Shown here piece by piece: positions 7,906 to 15,621 of a stretch of DNA of 64,000 nt. The translations under genes and the position numbers were made by a program. The stretch's first letter is position 1. The number at the start of each line of letters is the position of its first letter. The stretch lies in NCBI RefSeq assembly GCF_000576555.1, contig NZ_CP007145.1, positions 248,001 to 312,000 on the forward strand. Reading direction: 5' to 3'. The notes below the pieces were generated by a model. That model made no database searches, was not told the origin of the DNA, and saw only the letters and a list, made by a program, of their open reading frames with translations. The DNA is from Hymenobacter swuensis DY53 (GTDB taxonomy: Bacteria > Bacteroidota > Bacteroidia > Cytophagales > Hymenobacteraceae).

Positions 7906-9288
7906 ATGCGCTACCCGACCTCCTTCTCCCGCCTGCTGCCCGCCCTGGGCCTGACGCTGCTGTTGCTGCCCGGCTGCTACTCCCGCTCCGATATGAAAGG
8001 AGAGGAAGCAGCCGCCACCACCGATAAACCCAAGGCCGAAATGCCCGCCGCCGTGCGGCCCACGGAAGCTCCCGGCGTGGAGGCACCGGAGGAAGCGTCG
8101 GATGTGGTGAGCAGTGCCGTCACCCAGCCGCTGCAGGCCGTGAACGTGTTTCTGGAAGTATCCGGCTCCATGGAAGGCTTCATGCCTAAAACCGGAGCCA
8201 GCGGCGAGAATACCAAGTTTCAGCAGCACGTGGCGCAGTTGCTTTCGGAAATCAACCGGACGCCAGCCGCGCGGAAAAAGGCGTTTTTCCGCATCAAGGA
8301 GAAGCCCTACGCCGATACCTACCAGGGCATTTCGGGAACAGTGCGCAGCGGCATTCAGCAGCCGGCCAAAAGCACCGAGCTGCCCGCCGTACTCGATACG
8401 CTGATGACGCGCTACTACCGGCCCGGCACCGTGAGCGTGCTGATTTCGGACTTCATCTACTCGCCCAAGAACGCCGGGGCCATTCCATACATCAAAACGG
8501 ACATCACCGACGCCCTGCAGCGCAACGGCGCGCAGCCGGACCTGGCCGTGTCGGTGTACGGCTACACCTCCAATTTCCGGGGCACGTATTACCCGGCTCT
8601 GAAGGCAGCCGGCAAGAAAACGGCCTGCTGCGACACCGAAATTCCCTACTACATCTGGGTGCTGGGGCCGGCGGCGGCCGTGCGGCAGTTTGATGCCGCT
8701 TTGCTGGAGCAGCAGCCTGCCAAGCAGGCCCACTTCGGCGTTACGTATCCGCGGCCGGCGTATTCGCTGCTGAGCAAGTTCCAGAACAAAGGCAGCTGGT
8801 ACTACGGCGACGCCGGGGCCAGCAAGCGCAGCGCCGATACCTACCGCGTGGTGGCCGTATCGGAAGCCTCGGCCCAGCAGCCGGTGGAATTTGTGGTGGG
8901 CCTGAACCTGGCCCAGCTGCCCGGTCAGTACCGCGACGTGGCCTACCTCAAACAAAACCTGACCCTGCAGGGCGTGGATACTGACGCCAAGCTGCTCGAC
9001 GTGCAGGCCGCCTCGGCCCAGACCAAGGCCAGCAGCGGCCCGGAAAGCAAGTTTACGCACTTCGCCAAAATCCGCCTCACGAAAGCGCCCAAAGCGGCCC
9101 GCCCGTTGGTGTTGCGCCTCCAAGACCAGCGCCCAGCCTGGGTAGCTCAGTGGACCACCCGCAACGACGGCACGCCCGCGCCCAAGACCTTCGCCCTCAG
9201 CTCCCTGCTCGACGGCTTGGAGCCGCAGGCAGCCAGGGAGAAGCGCCCGGTGTTCGAGCTGCCCCTGACGGTGCAGCCCGCCGAGTAG
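7906..9288 (+). CDS. Lipoprotein with von Willebrand A-like domain, first gene of the MotAB/tubulin-like cluster
   Basis: 460 residues. From the ATG at 7906 the leader RLLPALGLTLLLLPGC has a lipobox with Cys at about 24. A Glu/Pro/Ala-rich linker follows to about residue 80. A Rossmann-like strand, AVNVFLEVSGSMEGF, then aligns with the metal-binding start of von Willebrand A domains, except that the first Asp of DxSxS is Glu. VSVLISDFIYS would be the later acidic loop. The C-terminal 200 residues look like beta-rich extracytoplasmic domains (VEFVVGLNLAQLPG, PLVLRLQDQRPAW). It probably sits in a membrane facing the periplasm. It heads a run of nine plus-strand genes. TACTTTAG just upstream resembles a -7 box, but no -33 partner is seen. 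Confidence 0.75.
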   Translation: MRYPTSFSRLLPALGLTLLLLPGCYSRSDMKGEEAAATTDKPKAEMPAAVRPTEAPGVEAPEEASDVVSSAVTQPLQAVNVFLEVSGSMEGFMPKTGASGENTKFQQHVAQLLSEINRTPAARKKAFFRIKEKPYADTYQGISGTVRSGIQQPAKSTELPAVLDTLMTRYYRPGTVSVLISDFIYSPKNAGAIPYIKTDITDALQRNGAQPDLAVSVYGYTSNFRGTYYPALKAAGKKTACCDTEIPYYIWVLGPAAAVRQFDAALLEQQPAKQAHFGVTYPRPAYSLLSKFQNKGSWYYGDAGASKRSADTYRVVAVSEASAQQPVEFVVGLNLAQLPGQYRDVAYLKQNLTLQGVDTDAKLLDVQAASAQTKASSGPESKFTHFAKIRLTKAPKAARPLVLRLQDQRPAWVAQWTTRNDGTPAPKTFALSSLLDGLEPQAAREKRPVFELPLTVQPAE

Positions 9289-9298
9289 GAGCACAAGC

Positions 9299-9472
9299 AG
9301 TAGCGCGAAGTCTTTGCTTCGCGTATAGCCGCGTACAAACGCACACTGCGCGCCGCATTACTTGGCACGATAGTCGTTCAACACCGCGCGAAGCAAAAGC
9401 TTCGTGCCACTGACAATTTCGCCCCTCGTCGTATCGTTCCATCACCCGCGAAGGGAAACTTCGCGTTACTTA
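9299..9472. repeat. Three small GCGAAG/CTTCGC hairpins
   Basis: The space between the lipoprotein gene and the next one holds three consecutive short hairpins, each with CGCGAAG or GCGAAG on the left and CTTCGCG or CTTCG on the right. The first begins CAGTAGCGCGAA, the same start as the palindrome at 31264-31295, so this is a dispersed repeat family and not a simple terminator. Confidence 0.7.
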
Positions 9473-9477
9473 CTTTC

Positions 9478-9870
9478 ATGAAAGCACTCTTCCGCTTCCT
9501 CTACGAGCTCATCGGCGCCCCGCAACCACCCGCCGACACCCCGGTGTACCGCGATGTTATCTTCCCCAACCTGGGGCTGCTGAACCTGGGCGTTTCGCTG
9601 GGGCTGGTGGTGGTGTTCTACCTGCTCATCAACCGGGCCATGGGTGTGGCTACCTTCAATAAAGGCCGGCATTGGGCCATCTTTCTGGGGCTGAACGCAC
9701 TAATTGCCTTCCTCGTCACCATCTGGCAGACCAACGCCCAGCAGGTCACCGACCACAGCTACATCTACTGGCTGGCTACCTGGAACGCCATTCTGGGTAT
9801 GTTCTGGTTTTTCCTGTTCTCCGTATTGCTTAAGCGCGGCTCGACCAACGCCAGCACGACTCCGTTCTAA
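9478..9870 (+). CDS. Small three-helix membrane protein
   Basis: 130 residues with three predicted membrane helices: about 37-53 (LGVSLGLVVVFYLLINR), 64-80 (WAIFLGLNALIAFLVTI) and 96-117 (LATWNAILGMFWFFLFSVL). No family recognised. It lies second in the cluster, between the vWA-like lipoprotein and the tubulin-like gene, so it may be an inner-membrane component of the same complex; that is inference from position and shared strand only. Confidence 0.7.
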   Translation: MKALFRFLYELIGAPQPPADTPVYRDVIFPNLGLLNLGVSLGLVVVFYLLINRAMGVATFNKGRHWAIFLGLNALIAFLVTIWQTNAQQVTDHSYIYWLATWNAILGMFWFFLFSVLLKRGSTNASTTPF

Positions 9871-9876
9871 TCTTAG

Positions 9877-9985
9877 AAGTCAGATATGAGAACTAAGAAC
9901 TGAGAGCCTTGTGGACGCCAGTATAAATGGCTGAAAGGTTCTAAGTTCTTACCTCTAAGCTCTTGGTTCTCATTTCTAAGCTCTT
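9877..9985. repeat. Imperfect palindromic repeat, GAACTAAGAAC family
   Basis: The left part contains GAGAACTAAGAACTGAGAG and the right part contains several complementary copies (GGTTCTAAGTTCTTA, CTCTAAGCTCTTGGTTCTC). The arms pair with mismatches around a loop near 9920. It fills the gap before the tubulin-like gene. Confidence 0.65.
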
Positions 9986-9996
9986 CCTTCCAACTC

Positions 9997-11445
9997 ATGG
10001 CTAAACTCTTTTTATTCGGTATTGGCGGCACGGGTTCCCGCGTCATTCGTTCGCTCACGATGCTGCTGGCCGCGGGCGTAGAGCTGCCCAACTGCGACCG
10101 GGTGGTGCCCATCATCATCGACCCCGACGCGCACAATGGCGACATGAACCGCACGGTGCAGCTGCTGCAGAGCTACCAGCAGATTTACAAGCGCCTCGGC
10201 CCTCGCGAAGAAGGCTTCTTCAAGACCGATATCAGCACCTTGAGCGGCATTTCGCAGGACGTGAACGGCTCGGTGAAGGACACCTTCATCTTCGACTTCG
10301 GCGGCATCAACCAGAGCTTCCGGCAGTACCTGAGCTACGACGGCCTGAGCGTGGACTCGAAGGGGCTGGTGGACTTGCTGTTCACCCAGGACAATTTGGA
10401 AAGCCCGCTGACCATCGGCTTCCGCGGCTCGCCGAACGTGGGCAGCATTGTGCTGAACAAGCTGGTGGAAAGCCCGGAAATGCGGTTTTTCGCCGATAAC
10501 TTCCAGGACGGCGACCGGGTATTTTTCGTGTCGAGTATCTTCGGCGGCACGGGCGCGGCGGGCTTCCCGCTGATGCTCAAGAACCTGAAGGACTCGAACA
10601 CCCGCCTCAGCAACGCCCGCTACCTGCGCGACGCCCCCACCGGCGCCGTGACGGTGATGCCCTACTTCGCTTTGCAAAGCGAAGACAACGCCGTTATCGA
10701 TTCCAACAACTTCCTGACCAAGACCAAGGCGGCGCTCAGCTACTACGAGCACAACCTGCAGGGCCTCGACGCGCTGTACTACCTCGCCGACACGCCCGAC
10801 ACGCCCTACGAAAACCAGCCCGGCGGCACCCAACAGAAGAACAAGGCCCACGTGATTGAGCTGCTGGCGGCCCTGAGCATCGTGGATTTCATGCGCTACT
10901 CGCCCGCCGAGCTGCGCACCGGCGGCCCGCACTTCCACGAGTACGGCCTGCAGACCGATGCGCCGGAAATCCAGTTCAGCCACCTGCCCGATGAGTCGCG
11001 CGAAATCATGGCCAAGCAGCTCACGCAGTTCCTGTACTTCACGCGCTACCACAAGCAGCACCTGCCCACCGATAAAGCGCCCTACGCCGACAACCTGAAG
11101 CTGGACTATGCCATGCGCAACGAACCCATCTTCCGGGAGCTGAACACCTTCCTGCACAGCCAGGACATGGGCGTGGATCAGTGGCTGCAGGAGCTGGCTC
11201 AGAACCGCCGCGCCTTCCGCCCCTTCGACTTGCAGACCGACGATTTCAACGCCATGATCCTGGGCAAGCCGGTGGAAAAGAAGTGGAACGACTTCTTCAA
11301 CAAAGGCCTCAGTCACAACTACCTGCTCGACAACCTCAACAAAACCGAGAAGTCCATCCAGGAACCCGACAACTTCCGCAAGCTGCTGGAGCTGTTCTAT
11401 GATGTGACCGATAAGGCGTTTGAGGAGAAGGTGAAGGTGGTGTAG
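9997..11445 (+). CDS. Tubulin-like protein
   Basis: 482 residues. The N-terminus MAKLFLFGIGGTGSRVIRSL is a Rossmann start like that of the tubulin/FtsZ superfamily, and FGGTGAAGFPL at 182-192 matches the tubulin signature GGGTG(S/T)G in position and kind. Between them, residues 36-48 (VVPIIIDPDAHNG) look like a second Rossmann strand. The C-terminal half is helical and unrelated to FtsZ. Bacterial tubulin-like proteins of this sort are known as a diverse family of uncertain function. Nucleotide binding is expected; polymerisation cannot be judged. It is followed by the actin/Hsp70-like gene, so two cytoskeletal-type folds are adjacent. Confidence 0.8.
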   Translation: MAKLFLFGIGGTGSRVIRSLTMLLAAGVELPNCDRVVPIIIDPDAHNGDMNRTVQLLQSYQQIYKRLGPREEGFFKTDISTLSGISQDVNGSVKDTFIFDFGGINQSFRQYLSYDGLSVDSKGLVDLLFTQDNLESPLTIGFRGSPNVGSIVLNKLVESPEMRFFADNFQDGDRVFFVSSIFGGTGAAGFPLMLKNLKDSNTRLSNARYLRDAPTGAVTVMPYFALQSEDNAVIDSNNFLTKTKAALSYYEHNLQGLDALYYLADTPDTPYENQPGGTQQKNKAHVIELLAALSIVDFMRYSPAELRTGGPHFHEYGLQTDAPEIQFSHLPDESREIMAKQLTQFLYFTRYHKQHLPTDKAPYADNLKLDYAMRNEPIFRELNTFLHSQDMGVDQWLQELAQNRRAFRPFDLQTDDFNAMILGKPVEKKWNDFFNKGLSHNYLLDNLNKTEKSIQEPDNFRKLLELFYDVTDKAFEEKVKVV

Positions 11446-11454
11446 AACGAAAAC

Positions 11455-11683
11455 TCCCCTCCTTGAAAAGGAGGGGACGCCGTGCCGCAGGCGCGGCTGG
11501 GGTGGTTTGCCCGCGTGCTGATGTTGTTTACCTGAACTACTCAAGCCGCACCGTTCAACGAATCAACCACCCCTAGCCCCTCCTTTCCAAGGAGGGGAAC
11601 TAGCTTTCTAGTTGTAGTTTCTAGCAGTAAAAAATCACCCCGAGCAACCTTCGTCTGGCTCCCCCTCCCCACCGGGGAGGGGG
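11455..11683. repeat. G/C-run palindromic repeats (CCCCTCC family)
   Basis: Contains three hairpins: CTCCCCTCCTT/AAGGAGGGG near 11455-11476, CCCCTCCTT/AAGGAGGGG at 11577-11598 and CCCCCTCCCC/GGGGAGGGGG near 11660-11683. GGGGTGGTT after the first pairs with AACCACCCC before the second, so the first two form one larger inverted unit. No open reading frame of note. Confidence 0.7.
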
Positions 11684-11703
11684 CCGGGGGGTGGGGTCCC
11701 GAT

Positions 11704-14700
11704 ATGGCCAAAGTCCTTCGCTTACACAACAACGGCTCCCAGCAGGTACAGGGCTGGCAGAAAACTGCCCCCGTCACCAGCACCGAAATCAACACCGTGA
11801 CCGACCCGGCGGGCGGCAAGTCGCGCAACCTGGCCGTGAGCATCCCGACGCCATTTGCGCGGATGCACCTGTTTGAAACGGCTTTCGACTTCCTGGCCCG
11901 CGAAGGGCAGCGCAACCCCGGCTCAGTGTACCACGAGCTGACGACGCACTTCTGGGACTTGCTGGAGCTGCTATACAACTACCACCTCTACACCCAGGCC
12001 GGCCGCAAAATCACGCTGCGCCGCTGGAACTCGGAGACCGAAATCCGCCGAATGCGGCAGGACGAGGGCACGCGCCTACTGGGCGAAACGCTGCAGTTAT
12101 ACATGCAGGACGAGCGGTTCCGCGACTTCACCGACATGTACCTGGTGTACTATGAGTCGCCGGAGCTGGCGGGCGGCACGCGCCTGCTGGGCGGCACCTC
12201 GCCGCTGACCATCCTGTTCACTGGCCCCGCCGTGGAACCGCTGGACCTAGAGCGACCCCAGGCCCGTGGCCACTATTTCGACAAGCAGACGGTGCTGCTC
12301 GAAGACCGCGACCCGCAGTTTCGGGAGTTCGTGTATGAGTTGTTCCTGGCGTATCCGCAGCTGCAGCGCCGCGAGTTTGCCGGCAGCGTGTACGCGGGCT
12401 TCGACCGCTCGAAAATCAACCAGCTCCAGATGCAAGGTGACCGGAGCGCGCAGCAGTTTGCCACTCGTTACCCGGCCTTGGCCGACGTGCAGGGCAACTT
12501 GGTGAGCGTGAAAGGCGTGCCGCTGCCCGGCCGCGCCGACCAGTCGGCCGTGACCAGCTCCGACCTGTTCATCCAGCCCACCCGCGAATCGACGACGGGC
12601 CGGCCGCGCCCGCTGGTGCTGCGCCCGAACCTGACGATGCCAGGGGCCAACTACCTCAACGGCCAGCCCTGGGACGACCGCACGCCGGTTCCGTATTACG
12701 ATGAGGTGGCGCTGGAAAGCCGCGTGCTGCCCGGCAAAGGCTTCAAATACCCCTACCTCACGGTAGGCGACTTGCTGGAAGACTCCCTGGTGGAGCTGCC
12801 CTACGAACTGAACACCCAGCGTTTCCACACCGGCAAAGTCACGTTTCAGTATGGTGCCGATGGTCATGGCCGGGCGCGTTTCCCGTATCTGCTGCCGCTG
12901 AAACAGGCGTTTTTCGAGTATTTCACCGAGAACGAGCTGGCCGAGCTGCTTACTTTCACCATCGACCTGAGCCACGTGCGCGTGCAGCTGCGGGTGCCGG
13001 TGCAGGCGGGCCGCTTTATCACGTTTGAGCGCAGCTACTACACCAATCCGCAGAACCCGAAGGATGCCCAGGGCCGCGAGATTCTGGAGAAGGGCCGCAT
13101 TGTGAAGGCCGCCGTGGGCGTGGGCGTGTTCCCGTTCTACAAGGTGCGCTACCAGCCCGAGTTCAACGACCTCTATAAGGTGATGCTGGTAGACGCCGAC
13201 AACGCGCCCACCATGCTCAACCGCCGCTACGACCTCACGTTTTTCGTGAACGGGGAGCGAATCACGGAGCAGGGTGCCGCCCGCCGCGCCACTCGCTATG
13301 AGCGCACCCAGAAAAGCATGGCCACCGCCGGCAGCACCTACTACGAAGTCACCGGCACGCACTTTGACCTCGCCGAGCTGACCTGCCCGCCCGCCACAAT
13401 TGGCGCGGAGCCGGCCCGGGGCCTGTTCGTGCCGCGCTGGCGCGAGCTGGACCGCGGCACCCGCCGCTTCACCTTCGCGGTGGACTTCGGCACCACCAAC
13501 ACCCACATTGCCTACGCCGATTCGCCGAGTGCCCACCCGCGTCCGCTGACCATTGGCGAGTCGGATGTGCAGGTGGAGTGGCTGCACGCGCCGGTAGCTG
13601 ATCAGGGGCTTTCGGCGGCGCAGCGCTACCGCACGGGCGCCGGCCAGATCTGGGACAACATTGCCACGCTGCAAAACCGGGAGTTTGTGCCCTCGTTCCT
13701 GGGCGAAGGTGGCTCGGTATATGAGTTTCCGATTCGGACGGCCGTGTGCGAAACCACGTCGTTTGCTAACGAGCCCGCCAAGGTGCTCAGCAACATCAAC
13801 ATTGGTTTCAGCATCAACACCGAAAACACGGCCGAGCTGCCCCAGAACCGCTTCATCACTAACCTGAAATGGTCGGCGGAGCTGGACCCGCAGGGCGTGT
13901 CGCGCATCGAGGCCTTCTTCAAAGAAATTCTGCTTCTGCTGCGCCACAAGGCGGCTTTGCACGGTGGTATTTTGGAAGATACCCGCGTGGTGTGGTTTGC
14001 GCCGCTGAGCTTCGATGGCTTCCTGCGCAACCAGTTCCAGCAGGTCTGGGACGAGTCGTTCCAGCAGGTGTTCAAGGCCAAGCGCCCCACCATCTGCCTC
14101 ACCGAATCGGTGGCGCCGTACTACTACCTCACCGCCACCAACCAGGTAGTGCCCAACCGCGACGAAAACGTGGTGAACATCGACATCGGCGGCGGTACCA
14201 CCGACTTGCTGCTGTTCGCCGACCAAAAACCGGCCTACAGCACCTCGTTCCGCTTCGCCGGCGACGACCTGTGGGGCGACGGCTACGCCCGCGTGCAGGG
14301 CGCGCCCAAGCAAAACGGCCTCCTGCGCCTCGGCGTGGGCCACGTGGAAAGCCTGCCCGATTCCGAGCAGAACCAGGAGTACAAAGGCTACCTGCGCGCC
14401 GCCCTCAGCAACACCGATTTCGGCTCCGCTGACGTGACCAGCCTGCTGTTCAAGTACGATGATGCGCTACGCTTCACCCAGGCTTTGGGCCTCGGGAAGG
14501 GCCGGCAGCTGCGGGTGCTGTTCTATCTGCACTATACCAGCATCATCTACCACACGGCCCAGCTCACCAAGCACCTCGGCCTGAAAACGCCGCGCTACCT
14601 CTGCTTCTCCGGCAAAGGCAGCCTCTACCTGCGCCTGCTGGCCGGCGGCAGCTCGCTGGTGGCCATCGAGAAGATTACGAAGGCCATCTTCCAAGCCGTA

Positions 14701-15168
14701 ACGGGTGTGGAGCCGCCGCACAACTTCCGCGTCATCCTGGCCGACAACCCCAAGGAAGCCACCACCAACGGCGGCGTGCTGTTCGAGGAGAAAACCACCA
14801 CCGACTACGACAACATCAAGCCCGTGAAGTACAGCGGCGCCGTAGAAGGCACCGAGCTCAACCAGCAGCGCCTGAAACTGAATCAGGTGGATGCCGAACT
14901 GAAAAACACGGTGCTCGACAACGTGCGCAACTACCTCACCCTGGTGCTGGAAGGCGACGACGTAGCGCCCTACCTACGCGAAGTAGGCGTGGACGTGGAC
15001 CGTCAGCGCGTGAAAGACATCCTGCTCCGCGAAATCGAGGACAGCCTGAGCCTGGGCCTGCATCAGTTCCAGCGCCAGCTTTCCTCCGACGAAACCCTGC
15101 CAGAAACCTTGTTCTTCCTGCCGCTGAAACAGGCGCTGTACAACCTGAGCCGCGAGCTGCAGGCGTAG
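11704..15168 (+). CDS. Giant protein with actin/Hsp70-like ATPase domain
   Basis: 1154 residues, no signal peptide. Residues 1 to about 585 match no family I recognise and are mixed alpha/beta. From about 590 the protein is an actin/Hsp70-superfamily ATPase: FAVDFGTTNTHIAY (phosphate 1 loop, 594-601) and NIDIGGGTTDLLLF (phosphate 2 loop, 827-834), with LCFSGKGSLYLRLLAG at about 961-976 as a candidate adenosine-loop region. Length and layout recall the SrfB-type proteins, but I cannot confirm that by eye. It follows the tubulin-like gene and precedes the channel genes, so it may be a cytoplasmic energy-using or scaffold part. The next gene begins four bases after its stop. Confidence 0.8.
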   Translation: MAKVLRLHNNGSQQVQGWQKTAPVTSTEINTVTDPAGGKSRNLAVSIPTPFARMHLFETAFDFLAREGQRNPGSVYHELTTHFWDLLELLYNYHLYTQAGRKITLRRWNSETEIRRMRQDEGTRLLGETLQLYMQDERFRDFTDMYLVYYESPELAGGTRLLGGTSPLTILFTGPAVEPLDLERPQARGHYFDKQTVLLEDRDPQFREFVYELFLAYPQLQRREFAGSVYAGFDRSKINQLQMQGDRSAQQFATRYPALADVQGNLVSVKGVPLPGRADQSAVTSSDLFIQPTRESTTGRPRPLVLRPNLTMPGANYLNGQPWDDRTPVPYYDEVALESRVLPGKGFKYPYLTVGDLLEDSLVELPYELNTQRFHTGKVTFQYGADGHGRARFPYLLPLKQAFFEYFTENELAELLTFTIDLSHVRVQLRVPVQAGRFITFERSYYTNPQNPKDAQGREILEKGRIVKAAVGVGVFPFYKVRYQPEFNDLYKVMLVDADNAPTMLNRRYDLTFFVNGERITEQGAARRATRYERTQKSMATAGSTYYEVTGTHFDLAELTCPPATIGAEPARGLFVPRWRELDRGTRRFTFAVDFGTTNTHIAYADSPSAHPRPLTIGESDVQVEWLHAPVADQGLSAAQRYRTGAGQIWDNIATLQNREFVPSFLGEGGSVYEFPIRTAVCETTSFANEPAKVLSNINIGFSINTENTAELPQNRFITNLKWSAELDPQGVSRIEAFFKEILLLLRHKAALHGGILEDTRVVWFAPLSFDGFLRNQFQQVWDESFQQVFKAKRPTICLTESVAPYYYLTATNQVVPNRDENVVNIDIGGGTTDLLLFADQKPAYSTSFRFAGDDLWGDGYARVQGAPKQNGLLRLGVGHVESLPDSEQNQEYKGYLRAALSNTDFGSADVTSLLFKYDDALRFTQALGLGKGRQLRVLFYLHYTSIIYHTAQLTKHLGLKTPRYLCFSGKGSLYLRLLAGGSSLVAIEKITKAIFQAVTGVEPPHNFRVILADNPKEATTNGGVLFEEKTTTDYDNIKPVKYSGAVEGTELNQQRLKLNQVDAELKNTVLDNVRNYLTLVLEGDDVAPYLREVGVDVDRQRVKDILLREIEDSLSLGLHQFQRQLSSDETLPETLFFLPLKQALYNLSRELQA

Positions 15169-15172
15169 CTAA

Positions 15173-15571
15173 ATGGGTAAAAGATCAGTAAAGCAACTAG
15201 TATTCTTTACAGCCTTCGGGGTATTTGTGTACTTCCTGCACTCCAGCGGAAAAGAAGGTGATATAAAAGTGTATGCAAAGAATATCAGGAGCGAATACAG
15301 GGGAGTAATAATTGAAAAGTACCGTCGAAAAACAGACTACATCAAAATTCGTACGGAGGATTCAATTATCGATATTCCTTTGCTAAGCCCTACGCTCGAA
15401 GAGAATGCGCAAGTAGGAGATTCAATAAAAAAGGTTGCCTTAAAGAATGAATGTGTACTCACGAAAAATGGGCAGGTTATGCACATGGAGTATGTCTTCA
15501 TTTCAGAATCAATAAGGAATGATAGTCGTTGGCCCAAAGACTTGTCACATGTAGTTGCCTCTGACGAATAG
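15173..15571 (+). CDS. AT-rich small gene, N-terminally anchored hypothetical protein
   Basis: 132 residues, unknown family. One N-terminal hydrophobic segment (QLVFFTAFGVFVYFL, about 8-22) suggests a membrane anchor or uncleaved leader; the rest is polar and strand-rich (YRGVIIEKYRRKTDYIKIR). Its DNA is visibly more AT-rich than the flanking GC-rich genes and uses codons such as ATA, AAA and TTA that they avoid. It is spaced only four bases after the giant ATPase-like gene, so it is transcribed with the cluster, yet it looks like a later insertion. Confidence 0.65.
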   Translation: MGKRSVKQLVFFTAFGVFVYFLHSSGKEGDIKVYAKNIRSEYRGVIIEKYRRKTDYIKIRTEDSIIDIPLLSPTLEENAQVGDSIKKVALKNECVLTKNGQVMHMEYVFISESIRNDSRWPKDLSHVVASDE

Positions 15572-15621
15572 TACATTCATTGATTCGAATAAAAAAAGCC
15601 CGCTTCCTACCCCAACACCCT

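Noticed and set aside
10012..11544. Long minus-strand open frame opposite the tubulin-like gene
   Set aside because: It is His/Gln/Val/Leu/Arg-rich without any domain, as expected for the antisense of a GC-rich gene; the plus strand has clear motifs.
9299..11683. CRISPR-like arrays in the repeated intergenic stretches
   Set aside because: The repeats are palindromes without regular spacers, and no cas genes are present.
12247..14343. 698-codon minus-strand frame opposite the actin/Hsp70-like gene
   Set aside because: Low-complexity Arg/Val/His composition and no motif, while the plus strand carries both phosphate loops.
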